This document shows, piece after piece, positions 53,909-62,800 of a stretch of 64,000 nt of DNA (the stretch's first letter is position 1; every line of letters begins with the position of its first letter). Below the pieces are notes generated by a model. It ran no database searches. It was given only the letters and a program-made list of their open reading frames with translations, and was not told the origin of the DNA. Both the position numbers and the translations under genes were made by a program. The stretch lies in the NCBI RefSeq assembly GCF_029382225.1, contig NZ_JARLTC010000005.1:365406-429405 (forward strand). Reading direction: 5' to 3'. Origin of the DNA: Spongiactinospora sp. TRM90649 (GTDB lineage: Bacteria > Actinomycetota > Actinomycetes > Streptosporangiales > Streptosporangiaceae).

Positions 53909-54414
53909 GACTCCTCCGCGATCAGGTCGGCCGCGCGGCGCACCGCCTTGACGATGTTCTGGTAGCCGGTGCACCGGCACAGGTTGCCGGAGATGCCGTC
54001 GAGCACCTCGTCCTCGCCGGGCGCGGGGTTGTCCCGCAGCAGCGCGGTCACCGTGCACAGGAAGCCCGGCGTGCAGAAGCCGCACTGCAGGGCGTGGCAC
54101 TCGGCGAAGGCCCGCTGCACCGGGGACATCTCGCCGGGGGCGGGGGCGAGCCCCTCGACCGTGGTGACGGCCCTGCCGTCCACGGTCACCGCGAGGGTCA
54201 GGCAGGAGCGGATCGGCTCGCCGTCCAGCAGGACGGTGCAGCAGCCGCACACGCCGTGCTCGCAGCCCACGTGGGTGCCGGTGAGCCCGAGGTCGTGGCG
54301 CAGGAAGTCGGACAGCAGGCGGCGGGGCGGCACGTCCGCCTGCCGCGGCACGCCGTTCACGACCAGCGTGACGGGCAGTTCGTCCTGGTCGCCGGGCTCG
54401 TCCCGCTCAGGCAT
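53905..54414 (-). CDS. (2Fe-2S)-binding small subunit of the molybdenum hydroxylase
   Basis: A 169-aa iron-sulfur subunit. The ferredoxin-type cluster cysteines are HVGCEHGVCGCCTVLLDGEP (near residues 48-67) and the second cluster is ALQCGFCTPGF (near 108) plus GNLCRCTGY (near 143). This eight-cysteine pattern is typical of XdhC/CoxS-type proteins that pass electrons from Mo to FAD. The ATG overlaps the FAD gene's end by 8 bp, and the Mo subunit follows. Confidence 0.95.
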   Translation of the reverse strand: MPERDEPGDQDELPVTLVVNGVPRQADVPPRRLLSDFLRHDLGLTGTHVGCEHGVCGCCTVLLDGEPIRSCLTLAVTVDGRAVTTVEGLAPAPGEMSPVQRAFAECHALQCGFCTPGFLCTVTALLRDNPAPGEDEVLDGISGNLCRCTGYQNIVKAVRRAADLIAEES

Positions 54415-55264
54415 CGGCCGCCCTCCTCGACGCCTCGGTCAGCGCCCGCTCGGCGAGGACGCCCGCCACGTGCCGCCGGTAGCCGGCGGTGGCGTGGATG
54501 TCGTCCTCGGGTTCGATCCGTTCGCGTACGGCCCGCGCCGCCGCGTCCCACTCGCCGCCGCCCGCCTCCGCCGTGACATCGACCACGACGGGACCGGGGC
54601 CGACGCCCACGCACGCCACCCTGGCGCTCTCCAGGCCGAGGTCGGTGCGCATGGTCACGACCGCCGCGACGCCCGCGAGGGCGAAGTCGCCGTGCCTTCT
54701 GGCCAGTTCGTGGAACGCGGTGCCGCTGCGCGGCGGCAGGCCGGGGAAGAACGCGGACAGGGCCAGTTCGTCCGGCTCGGCGGCGGATTCCAGCGGGCCG
54801 ATGAAGAACTCGCCGGCCGGTACGTCGCGGCCGGGCCCGCCGGCGCGGGCCAGCCGTACCGACCCGCCGAGCAGTGCCAGCACGGCGGGCAGCTCGGCCG
54901 CCGGGTCGGCGTGGACCAGGCTGCCCACCACCGTGCCCCGGTTGCGGATCACGGGGTGGGCGACCAGCCGCAGCGCCTGCCGCAGGAGCGGCTGGACGGC
55001 CGCCGCCACCGGGGACCGCTCCACCCGCGTATGGCGGGCCAGGGCCCCCACGCGGACGCCGCCCGCCTCCGGCTCGACGGTGTCGAGCCCGGTGATCCGG
55101 TTGATGTCGATGATCCGGCCGGGGGCCGTCAGCCGCATGTTCAGCAGCGGGATCAGGCTCTGACCGCCCGCCAGGACCTTGCCGTCGCCGTCCGCCTCCG
55201 CGAGGTCGGCCAGCGCCTGGCCGACCTCGCGGGGCGAGCGGTACGCGAATGGCGGTGGCTTCAC
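54407..55264 (-). CDS. FAD-binding middle subunit of the molybdenum hydroxylase
   Basis: A 285-aa flavin subunit of the CoxM/XdhB type. FAD motifs are VLAGGQSLIPLLNMRL near residue 30 and RGTVVGSLVHADPAAELPAV near 110 (the usual TIGG block is GTVVG here). The start is the GTG at 55264 with GGGAG upstream; a longer frame adds residues in the permease shadow. It lies 19 bp after the NCS2 permease gene, so the permease and all three hydroxylase subunits form one run. Confidence 0.92.
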   Translation of the reverse strand: MKPPPFAYRSPREVGQALADLAEADGDGKVLAGGQSLIPLLNMRLTAPGRIIDINRITGLDTVEPEAGGVRVGALARHTRVERSPVAAAVQPLLRQALRLVAHPVIRNRGTVVGSLVHADPAAELPAVLALLGGSVRLARAGGPGRDVPAGEFFIGPLESAAEPDELALSAFFPGLPPRSGTAFHELARRHGDFALAGVAAVVTMRTDLGLESARVACVGVGPGPVVVDVTAEAGGGEWDAAARAVRERIEPEDDIHATAGYRRHVAGVLAERALTEASRRAADA

Positions 55265-55283
55265 GCTCCCACCATTACCCACG

Positions 55284-56663
55284 TCACGGCGCGGCTCCTC
55301 GTTCGATGCCGACGTCGCCGCCCGCGGCCCCGGCGCCGCCGTCCGGACGGCGCCGCGCCTCGATGGCGCGCAGCACGTGGTAGCCCACCAGGACCACGAT
55401 GGTGCCCAGGGCGATCCCCTCCAGCGTGAACTCATCGGTGATCATGTGCCGGACCGGCCCGATCGCCAGGATGATCCCCGCCCCGACGGGGACCATGTTC
55501 ACCGGATCGGCGAAGTCCACCCGGTTCTCGATCCAGATCTTGGCGCCGAGCAATCCGATCATGCCGTACAGGATGACGGTCACACCGCCGAGCACGCCAC
55601 CCGGAGTCGCGGCCACCAGCGCCCCGAACTTCGGGCACAGGCCGAACAGGATCGCCACGATCGCCGCGATGTAGTAGGCGGCGGTGGAGTAGACGCGGGT
55701 GGCGGCCATGACGCCGATGTTCTCCGCGTAGGTGGTGGTGGGCGAGCCGCCGACGGCGCTGGCCACGACGGTGCCGACGCCGTCACCGATGATCGCCCGG
55801 CCCATGTGCCGGTCGACGTCGGCGCCGGTCATCTCACCGACGGCCTTGACGTGCCCCACGTTCTCGGCGATCAGGGCGATCACCGCGGGCAGCACCAGCA
55901 CGATCGCGCCGACCTTGAAGTCCGGCGCGTGGAACTGCGGCAGCCCGATCCACGGCGCGCTCGCCACGCCGGAGAAGTCCACCCGCAGGTGCGTGGTCAC
56001 CTGCTGGGCGCCCGCGTCGAACGCGGTGATCTGGCCGAACACCCGGTCGGCCGCCCACGAGAGCACGTAGCCGGTGACCAGGCCGAGCAGGATGCCGATC
56101 CGGCCGATGAAGCCGCGGAACAGCACGATGATCAGGAAGGTCGCCGCCATGGTGATGAGCGCGATCCAGGGGTCCTGCGGCCAGTAGGTGTCGGCGACCA
56201 CGAAGGCCAGTCCGAAGCCGATGAGCATCACCACCGCGCCGGTCACCACCGGTGGGAAGATCCGGTTGATGATCCGCACCCCGAGGTAGTGGATCGCCAC
56301 GCCCACCAGGGCCATGACCACACCCGCCACCAGGATCGCCCCGGTCACAATGGCGTCGCTGTCGGTCGCGGCGCGGATCGCCACCACCCCGCCCACGAAG
56401 GACGCGCTGGTGCCCAGGTAGCTGGGGATCTTCCCCTGGACGATGAGCAGGAACAGGATCGTGGCGACGCCCGACATCATCACCGCGACGTTGGGGTCGA
56501 GCCCCATGACCACGGGGAAGACGAAGGTCGCCCCGAACATCGCGATGACGTGCTGGGCGCCGAACCCGACCATCCGCGGCCACGACAATCGCTCGTCGGG
56601 CCGCACCACCTCTCCCGGAGCCAGCCGCCGCCCGTCGCCGTGTTTGGTCCAACCCGCAACCAT
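55284..56663 (-). CDS. NCS2 family uracil/xanthine permease
   Basis: A 459-aa nucleobase:cation symporter with about 14 helices. Family signatures are GFGAQHVIAMFGATFVFP near residue 32, YLGTSASFVGGVV near 83, and ALIAENVGHVKAVGEMTG near 275 with the Glu of the substrate site. IGDGVGTVVASAVGGSPTTT near 300 is the NCS2 Q/NxG-type segment. The ATG at 56663 (GAGGGG upstream) is preferred over one 13 codons earlier. Direct linkage to Mo-hydroxylase genes suggests uptake of the hydroxylase substrate (purine or pyrimidine). Confidence 0.93.
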   Translation of the reverse strand: MVAGWTKHGDGRRLAPGEVVRPDERLSWPRMVGFGAQHVIAMFGATFVFPVVMGLDPNVAVMMSGVATILFLLIVQGKIPSYLGTSASFVGGVVAIRAATDSDAIVTGAILVAGVVMALVGVAIHYLGVRIINRIFPPVVTGAVVMLIGFGLAFVVADTYWPQDPWIALITMAATFLIIVLFRGFIGRIGILLGLVTGYVLSWAADRVFGQITAFDAGAQQVTTHLRVDFSGVASAPWIGLPQFHAPDFKVGAIVLVLPAVIALIAENVGHVKAVGEMTGADVDRHMGRAIIGDGVGTVVASAVGGSPTTTYAENIGVMAATRVYSTAAYYIAAIVAILFGLCPKFGALVAATPGGVLGGVTVILYGMIGLLGAKIWIENRVDFADPVNMVPVGAGIILAIGPVRHMITDEFTLEGIALGTIVVLVGYHVLRAIEARRRPDGGAGAAGGDVGIERGAAP

Positions 56664-56822
56664 GAGAGCCCCTCTTCGCTCGGGCCGTCGCTCGGTCGCC
56701 ACCCCGCAGGCTTGCCTTCGCGGCGGATTCAGTTCGCGTTGGGCGGCACATTAGGCGCGCACCGATATCCGTTCACGGGCATGATCTGCCAAATCCACCC
56801 GGAAGACCGGTGAGCGCTCTCC

Positions 56823-57041
56823 TCAGGACGCCGCCACGACGTGGATCTCGAAGCCCTCTCCGGTGACCACCTGCCCGGGGCGGATCTTGGCGCGCTTGCG
56901 CAGCTCCACCTGGCCGTCGACCCGCACCTCGCCGTCGGCGATGAGCAGCCCCGCGACACCCCCGGTCTCGGCGACGGCGCAGACCTTGAGCAGGTCGCAC
57001 AGCGGGATGTGCTCGGTTTCCAGTTCGAACGTCTCACTCAC
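56823..57041 (-). CDS. S4 domain RNA-binding protein (YbcJ-like)
   Basis: A 72-aa protein consisting of a minimal S4 domain. It shows HIPLCDLLKVCAVAETGGVA and LLIADGEVRVDGQVELRKRA, followed by KIRPGQVVTGEG. This is the typical RNA-binding hairpin-loop of the YbcJ family. Bacterial YbcJ-type proteins bind RNA, but their targets are not firmly known. It lies between the PucR gene (52 bp upstream) and the NCS2 permease (about 160 bp downstream), all on one strand. Confidence 0.9.
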   Translation of the reverse strand: MSETFELETEHIPLCDLLKVCAVAETGGVAGLLIADGEVRVDGQVELRKRAKIRPGQVVTGEGFEIHVVAAS

Positions 57042-57093
57042 CGGTTCAGGATAGGGTCCCGGACGGCCCGCCGCCGGGACCCCGGTTCCCGTG

Positions 57094-58692
57094 TCAGATG
57101 CCCCGCATCCGCAGCACGTGCAACGCCAGGGTGAGGTTGAGCCGCAGGTGGGCGTCCTCGGTGAAGGCGCCGAGCATGCGCTCCAGCTTGCCGATGCGGT
57201 AGCGCAGGGTGTTGTAGTGGAAGTGCAGCCGCCGGGCGGTCTCGGCCACGTTCAGGTTGGTCTCCAGCAGGACCTGCAGGGTGCGGCGCAGGTCGGCGTT
57301 CTCGGCGTCGGCGTCGGTGGCCAGCGGGCCGAGCGTCTCGCGCACGAAGGCGTGCAGCTCGTCGGTGTCGTTGACGAGCGAGAGCAGCCGGTACACCCCG
57401 AGCTGGTCGAAGTGGGCGACCGCGCCTGGGCCGTGCAACTGGCGGCCGACCCTGGCGGCCTTGAGCGCCTGGCCGTACGCCTCGGGGACGGCGCCCGGCC
57501 CGGTGGCCGTGCGGCTGGTGCCGGTGGAGAAGGTGGCGGGCAGCGCCTCGGCGAAGGCCACCGCGGCGTCCTTGGCCACGCGGGCGGTGTCGGCGGCGGC
57601 GTCGATCACCGCGACCACCTCGTGGGAGAAGCCGGCCACCGCGCCGCGCGGGTCGTGCCTGCGCATGGCGACGGTCCAGGAGGCGACCATGCGGTCCTGG
57701 GCGGTCCGCTCGTCGCACTCGGGGTCGAGCTCGGCCACCACCACGGTCACCGGCCGGGACAGGTCCCAGCCGAAGGCGAGGGCGCGCGCGGCGACCCGCT
57801 CGGCCGTCCCGGCCCGGCCGGTCAGCACGTCGCGCAGGAAGTCGGCGCGGTACTTGCTCTCCACCGCGTTCACCGCCTCCTGCCTGGTCACCACCAGCGC
57901 GGCGACGGTGGCAGCGCTCTCCAGGATGCCGATGTCGCTGTCGCGTATCGTGCCCGCCGGGCTGTGGGCGACCATCCGGCCGTGGTGGTGCCCGCCCGCG
58001 ATCACCGGGACGGCCGCGAACGCGCGCCCCGCCGGGCCGGGGTCGGGGACCGCCGTCCCCTCCTCGGCGAACGCGCGCAGCGCCGCCACGTGCTGCTCGG
58101 GCCCGGCGGCGGCCAGCACGTGCCCCGCGCCGTCGAGGGTGGCGACGGCGACGTCGAGCAGCCGGTTGACCTCGGCGCTCACCTCGCGCAGCCCTCCCCC
58201 GGCCAGCACCACCTGGACCAGCGCGCGGTGCGCCTCCTCGGCCCTGGCCAGCACGGCGGCCTGGCGGTTGAGGATGCCGGTGAGCACCTGGTTGAGGATG
58301 TCGTCGAAGCCGACGTCGTCGGGGAGCTGGATGAGCGGGAACCCCAGGCGGTCGGCCTGCTCGACCATCTCGTCCGGCAGCGCGTCCACGTAGCGGCCCA
58401 GCTTGATGGCGAGCGCGGCCAAGCCCCGTTCGTCAAGGTCGGCCACCAGGCGGTCGAGCGACTGCGGGGTGTGGCGCAGCGGGTATCCGGTGGTCAGGAG
58501 CAGCTCGTGCGGCTTGACCCACGCCAGGATGTCGGGGACCTCCATGACGTTGAGCCGCTGCACGATGCGGCCGAGCCCCGACTCGCCCGCGATGAGCCTC
58601 GCGCCGGTCAGCGTGGAGACGCCCAGCACCTCTCCGACCGAGACACCATGGATGATCGTGCCGGTGCTCGCCAGACGCACAGGGGGTTCCAT
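57094..58692 (-). CDS. PucR family transcriptional regulator
   Basis: About 532 aa. The N-terminal purine-catabolism regulatory domain is recognisable (SVGEVLGVSTLTGARLIAGE and the PDILAWVKPHELLLTTGYPL segment), followed by a central GGDEF-like CdaR_GGDEF region. The C-terminal PucR helix-turn-helix is ETNLNVAETARRLHFHYNTL with YRIGKLERMLG. Members control purine and related catabolic genes, often as activators. The start is not certain: ATG 58692 is taken, but an ATG 14 codons earlier and a GTG a few codons later are also in frame. It is divergent from the DUF2877-FdrA-DUF1116 operon, its likely target along with the downstream permease and hydroxylase genes. Confidence 0.92.
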   Translation of the reverse strand: MEPPVRLASTGTIIHGVSVGEVLGVSTLTGARLIAGESGLGRIVQRLNVMEVPDILAWVKPHELLLTTGYPLRHTPQSLDRLVADLDERGLAALAIKLGRYVDALPDEMVEQADRLGFPLIQLPDDVGFDDILNQVLTGILNRQAAVLARAEEAHRALVQVVLAGGGLREVSAEVNRLLDVAVATLDGAGHVLAAAGPEQHVAALRAFAEEGTAVPDPGPAGRAFAAVPVIAGGHHHGRMVAHSPAGTIRDSDIGILESAATVAALVVTRQEAVNAVESKYRADFLRDVLTGRAGTAERVAARALAFGWDLSRPVTVVVAELDPECDERTAQDRMVASWTVAMRRHDPRGAVAGFSHEVVAVIDAAADTARVAKDAAVAFAEALPATFSTGTSRTATGPGAVPEAYGQALKAARVGRQLHGPGAVAHFDQLGVYRLLSLVNDTDELHAFVRETLGPLATDADAENADLRRTLQVLLETNLNVAETARRLHFHYNTLRYRIGKLERMLGAFTEDAHLRLNLTLALHVLRMRGI

Positions 58693-58710
58693 GAGGGAAT
58701 TGTGACCGAT

Positions 58711-58745
58711 GGCTCCTCTGTCAGGAAGAGCCAACCATTGGGCTC
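58711..58745. promoter_or_regulatory. GGCTC/GAGCC cluster between pucR and the fdrA operon
   Basis: GGCTC at 58711-58715, GAGCC at 58728-58732 and GGCTC at 58741-58745 make two overlapping inverted repeats (58711-58732 and 58728-58745) in the divergent pucR/fdrA-operon region. The outer GGCTC copies are 30 bp apart. It is a candidate PucR binding region. Confidence 0.4.
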
Positions 58746-58876
58746 ACTGTTGGCAGCTTTCTCCGTACGGACGCCGCGAGGACGCGTTCTACCGTCGGGT
58801 TCAAAGGTCACGCCAAGGGGGCAGGCACCCTGGTACCCGCTTGACGTGGGCCGACCGGCTGATCAGGGGAGGTCCG

Positions 58877-59770
58877 GTGACCGTTGGAACGCGCCCGAGA
58901 GCACGCAGGGGGGCGATCCGTACGGATCACCCGCGCGCGCAGGTCTCCGGCGCCGCCAGCACCGCGCTCCGGCCCGTCTTCGACTCCCCGCGCAGCCCCG
59001 CCCGTGTGCTCGCGGCCTTCCCCGTGGGCGTCTACCTGGAGATACGCGCCGACGTCGAACCCCGGGTGATCGCCCTGGTGACCGGCGAGGGCGTGCGCCT
59101 GCCCAACAGCATGGTGCTGTCCGTGCCGCTGCCCGGCGTGGCCGCCGGTGACGACGCCGTGGTCGGCGAGGGTGGCATCGACCTCGGGCCCTACGCGCTG
59201 CGCCCGCGCCGCTGGTGGAACCCGGCGCCGCCGCTCGGTCCCGTCGAGCCCGCCCGGCTCGACCAGGCCGCCGCGGCCATGACCGCGCTGTGCGCCGCGA
59301 CGGCCCGCCGTCCCGGGCTCGAACACAACGGCGCCGCCGACCTGCTCGCCGAGGGCTGCGCGACCGGCTCGCTGATCAGCATGATCACCGCCGCCGAGCG
59401 CCTGGTGGGCCTCGGTCCCGGCCTCACCCCGAGCGGCGACGACCTCCTGGCGGGCCTGCTGGTGGCGCTGCGGCAGCTCGGACGGGCCTGCGGCGTGGAA
59501 CGCGCGGTGTGGACGGCCGACTGGCTGGCCGCGGCGGTCACCTTCGACGCGCGCACCCGCACCACGCCGATCTCCGCCACCCTGCTGCACTGCGCCGCCA
59601 AGGGCGAGGCGAGCGCCGAGGTCACCGCCGTGCTGCGCGGCATGTGCGGCCGCCAGGCCCTCGAACCGGCCATGGCCCGGCTGCTGTCGCTCGGCCACAC
59701 CTCGGGGGCCGACCTCGCCTGGGGCCTGCGCGTCGGGCTCGACGCGGTCCGCGGGCCGGCCGTGGCATGA
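58877..59770 (+). CDS. DUF2877 domain-containing protein (YlbF/AllH-like)
   Basis: A 297-aa protein. The family core is visible as ERLVGLGPGLTPSGDDLLAG (near residue 180) and TTPISATLLHCAAKGEASAE (near 235), the blocks shared with E. coli YlbF. I choose the GTG at 58877, with GGGGAGG upstream; a longer frame is polar and atypical. In E. coli, fdrA, ylbE and ylbF have been reported to encode oxamate carbamoyltransferase (AllFGH). The same three families occur here as an overlapping operon, in a different order. A shared or related carbamoyl-transfer reaction is the best prediction. Confidence 0.88.
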   Translation: MTVGTRPRARRGAIRTDHPRAQVSGAASTALRPVFDSPRSPARVLAAFPVGVYLEIRADVEPRVIALVTGEGVRLPNSMVLSVPLPGVAAGDDAVVGEGGIDLGPYALRPRRWWNPAPPLGPVEPARLDQAAAAMTALCAATARRPGLEHNGAADLLAEGCATGSLISMITAAERLVGLGPGLTPSGDDLLAGLLVALRQLGRACGVERAVWTADWLAAAVTFDARTRTTPISATLLHCAAKGEASAEVTAVLRGMCGRQALEPAMARLLSLGHTSGADLAWGLRVGLDAVRGPAVA

Positions 59771-61143
59771 GCGACCTGGTCGTGGTGCGGCCCGGCGTCT
59801 ATCACGATTCGGTAACCCTGATGCGGGTCAGCCGCGACATCGGGGCGGTGCCCGGCGTCGAGGCGGCGATCGTGGCCATGGCCACCGAGCTGAACCTGGA
59901 ACTGGCCGCCCAACTGGGCTTCGAGCCGCCCGAGGCGGCCCCGTCCGACCTGCTGATCGCGATCAGGGCGGCCGGCGGCGCCGCCCGGGACGCCGCCGAC
60001 GAGGTCGACCGGCGGCTCGCCGCGCTGGCCGAGGCGGGCCGTACGGCGAGGAGCGCCGGGGAGCCGCCGCACCGCACCACCCGAGCCGCCGCCCGCGCCC
60101 ACGACGCCGACATCGTGCTGGTGTCGGTGCCCGGCGAGCACGCCTTCGCCGAGGCGCTGGACGCCGTCGAGGCCGGGATGTCGGTGATGGTGTTCAGCGA
60201 CAACGTGCCCGTCGAGCAGGAGATCCTGCTGAAGGACCGGGCGCGGGAGCGCGGCGTGCTGGTCATGGGCCCCGACTGCGGCACGGCGTGCGTCGGCGGG
60301 GTCGGCCTTGGCTTCGCCAACGTGCTGCGGCCTGGGCCGGTCGGCGTGGTCGCCGCCTCGGGCACCGGGGCGCAGCAGGTGACCTGCCTGCTCGACCACG
60401 CGGGCGTCGGGGTCAGCCACGTACTAGGGGTGGGCGGGCGCGACCTGTCGGCCGAGGTCGGCGGGCGTTCGGCGCTGCGGGCGCTCGCGGCCCTGGACGC
60501 CGACCCGGCGACCGAGCTGATCGTGCTGATCTCCAAGCCGCCCGCGCCGGAGGTGGCGCTGACCGTCCGCGCGGCGGTTCAAGGTCTGGCCACCCCGGCG
60601 GTGGTGGCCATGCTCGGCCCCGGCGGAGACGACCTGACCTCTGCGGCGGAGGCGGCACTGCGGGCGCTCGGGCGTCCCGTGCCCGCGTGGCCCACCTGGC
60701 CGGCGCAGTCGCCCGCCGTCGCCGCGGCGGGCGCGGTGCACGGGATCTACTCGGGCGGCACGCTGTGCGCCGAGGCCGCGCTGATCGCGCAGGGCGGGTC
60801 GTTCACCGACTTCGGGGCCGACGCCTACACGCGGGGCCGCCCGCATCCGATGATCGATCCCACCGCCCGGCTCGCGGCGCTGGCGGCGGTGCCGTCCGGT
60901 GATGTCGCCCTGCTCGACGTGGTCCTCGGCCACGGCGCCGACCCCGACCCCGCCGCGCGCCTGGCCCCCGAGGTGGCCGGGGCGGTACGGCGCGGCGTGC
61001 GCGTGGTCGCCGCCCTGGTGGGCGCGCAGGGCGATCCCCAGCGCCCGGAGCATCAGGCCATGACCCTCCACCAGGCAGGGGCGGCCGTTTTCGCGTCCAA
61101 CGCCCAGGCCGCGCGATACGCCTCGGGAAAGGGGCTTTCGTGA
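59767..61143 (+). CDS. fdrA: FdrA family protein (AllF-like)
   Basis: A 458-aa acyl-CoA-synthetase-fold protein. It has a Rossmann-like first half (ADIVLVSVPGEHAFAEALDA, MVFSDNVPVEQEILLK). A succinyl-CoA-ligase-like segment contains VMGPDCGTACVGGVGLGFAN near residue 168 and VGVVAASGTGAQQVTCLLDH near 195, and VLISKPPAPEVALTVRAA follows. E. coli FdrA is longer (555 aa). It starts inside the DUF2877 stop. With the DUF1116 gene it presumably forms a complex that forms or uses a carbamoyl-phosphate-type intermediate. Confidence 0.92.
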   Translation: MSDLVVVRPGVYHDSVTLMRVSRDIGAVPGVEAAIVAMATELNLELAAQLGFEPPEAAPSDLLIAIRAAGGAARDAADEVDRRLAALAEAGRTARSAGEPPHRTTRAAARAHDADIVLVSVPGEHAFAEALDAVEAGMSVMVFSDNVPVEQEILLKDRARERGVLVMGPDCGTACVGGVGLGFANVLRPGPVGVVAASGTGAQQVTCLLDHAGVGVSHVLGVGGRDLSAEVGGRSALRALAALDADPATELIVLISKPPAPEVALTVRAAVQGLATPAVVAMLGPGGDDLTSAAEAALRALGRPVPAWPTWPAQSPAVAAAGAVHGIYSGGTLCAEAALIAQGGSFTDFGADAYTRGRPHPMIDPTARLAALAAVPSGDVALLDVVLGHGADPDPAARLAPEVAGAVRRGVRVVAALVGAQGDPQRPEHQAMTLHQAGAAVFASNAQAARYASGKGLS

Positions 61144-62558
61144 CGTTGAGCATGCTCGCCGGGGAGCCTTCGGTGATCACGGTGGGGGCGGGGCTGCTCG
61201 GCGAGGCGCTGGACGCGCAGGCCGTCGCGCACGTCGCGGTGGACTGGCGGCCGCCGTTGCCGGTGGAGCCCGGGGCGCTGGCCAGGGTGCTGGCCGATCC
61301 GCGCAGGGCGGCGGCCAACGGGGTCGCGGCGGGGCGGATGGTCTCGGCGCGGCCGGTGCTCGCCGGGGTCCGCCGGGCCGGTGAGGCCCTGGGGCTGCCC
61401 AGGGGCGTCTTCCTGCACGCCGGGCCGCCGATCGAATGGGAGCGGGCGTCTGGGCCGATGCGCGGCGCGCTGGTCGGGGCGATGCTGCTGGAGGGCCTGG
61501 CCACCGAGCCGCACGAGGCCGAGCGGGCGCTCGCCTCGGGGGCGGTCACGCTGGAGCCGTGCCACCACCACGCGGCCGTCGGGCCGATGGCCGGGGTGGT
61601 CAGCCCGTCCATGTGGATGCTGGAGGTACGCGACGCCGAGCACGGCGGCACCGCCTACTGCTCGCTCAACGAGGGGCTGGGCAAGGTGCTGCGCTACGGC
61701 GCGTACGGCCCGGAGGTGCTGACCCGGCTGCGCTGGATGGGCGAGGTGCTGGGGCCGGTGCTGGCCGCGACGCTGGCCGCTTCCGGGCCGCTCGACCTGC
61801 GCGCGCTGACCGCGCAGGCCCTGCAGATGGGCGACGAGCTGCACAACCGCAACCGGGCGGCGACCTCGCTGATGGTCCGCGAGCTGGCCCCGGCGATCGT
61901 GACCGCCGCGCCCGAGCACGCCGCCGACGTGCTGCGGTTCATCAACGGCAACGACCACTTCTACCTCAACGCCGGGATGGCCGCCTGCAAGGTGAGCGCG
62001 GACGCGGCCAGGAACATCCCGGGCTCGACCATGGTCGTGGCGATGGCCCGCAACGGCACCGACTTCGGCGTGCAGGTCTCCGGGCTGGGCGACCGCTGGT
62101 TCACCGGCCCGGCCGGGCTGCCCGACGGCCTCTACCTCGGCGCGTACGGCCCGCGCGACGCCAACCCCGACATCGGCGACTCGACGATCACCGAGACCGC
62201 CGGCCTGGGCGGGTTCGCCATGGCCGCCGCGCCCGCCATCGTGCGCTTCGTCGGCGGTGACGTGCCGGACGCCATGGCCGCCACCCGGTCCATGTACGAG
62301 ATCACGCTCGCCGAGCACCCGGCCTACCAGATCCCGGCCCTCGGTTTCCGTGGCACGCCCGCCGGGATCGACGTCGCGCTGGTGGCGCGGACCGGCCTGC
62401 TGCCGGTGGTGAACACCGGCATCGCGGGACGCGTCGCGGGCGTGGGACAGGTCGGGGCGGGTCTGGTCAGCCCGCCGGCGTCGGCGTTCACCTCGGCGCT
62501 CGCCGCCCTCGCCGAGGCCGCGGGGGAAGCGGGACAGGCAAAAGATCCGAATATGTGA
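61140..62558 (+). CDS. DUF1116 domain-containing protein (YlbE/AllG-like)
   Basis: A 472-aa protein matching the YlbE family. It has HVAVDWRPPLPVEPGALARV near residue 28, LEPCHHHAAVGPMAGVVSPS near 140, NDHFYLNAGMAACKVSADAA near 270, and TMVVAMARNGTDFGVQVSGL near 295. The GTG start lies within the FdrA stop (GTGA). In the E. coli pathway this family member is required for oxamate carbamoyltransferase activity, acting with FdrA and YlbF. The product carbamoyl phosphate would be used by a carbamate kinase; one is encoded at 21.5-22.5 kb. Confidence 0.92.
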   Translation: MTLSMLAGEPSVITVGAGLLGEALDAQAVAHVAVDWRPPLPVEPGALARVLADPRRAAANGVAAGRMVSARPVLAGVRRAGEALGLPRGVFLHAGPPIEWERASGPMRGALVGAMLLEGLATEPHEAERALASGAVTLEPCHHHAAVGPMAGVVSPSMWMLEVRDAEHGGTAYCSLNEGLGKVLRYGAYGPEVLTRLRWMGEVLGPVLAATLAASGPLDLRALTAQALQMGDELHNRNRAATSLMVRELAPAIVTAAPEHAADVLRFINGNDHFYLNAGMAACKVSADAARNIPGSTMVVAMARNGTDFGVQVSGLGDRWFTGPAGLPDGLYLGAYGPRDANPDIGDSTITETAGLGGFAMAAAPAIVRFVGGDVPDAMAATRSMYEITLAEHPAYQIPALGFRGTPAGIDVALVARTGLLPVVNTGIAGRVAGVGQVGAGLVSPPASAFTSALAALAEAAGEAGQAKDPNM

Positions 62559-62800
62559 TCGGTACGGGCGGGATCCGGATTAGTGATCGTTTTCACGAGC
62601 GCCCGGGAGGCTTGTCCGGTTGGTCGGAAAAATCCATATCCGTCCAGGCCAGGGCAACTTTTCCTGGTTTGCCGTCGCGCCATGTGGCATCGGCGATTAC
62701 CATCCCTTAGCGTTACCAAACACGGATTCTTCACGAATCACACCTCATATCGCCGTTGAGAACTGCCGTCTCAGCCGGTACCGGACACAGGGGCCTGGGT

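Noticed and set aside
50258..53965. Plus-strand open frame of 1235 codons opposite the Mo-hydroxylase gene
   Set aside because: Composition is Arg/Asp/His-rich with no family motifs. It is the antisense shadow of a high-GC gene, and the minus-strand frame has all hydroxylase motifs.
51521..55264. Aerobic CO dehydrogenase
   Set aside because: The active-site loop is PYRGAGR (form II) instead of the AYRCSFR of true CO dehydrogenases, and the neighbours are a nucleobase permease and PucR.
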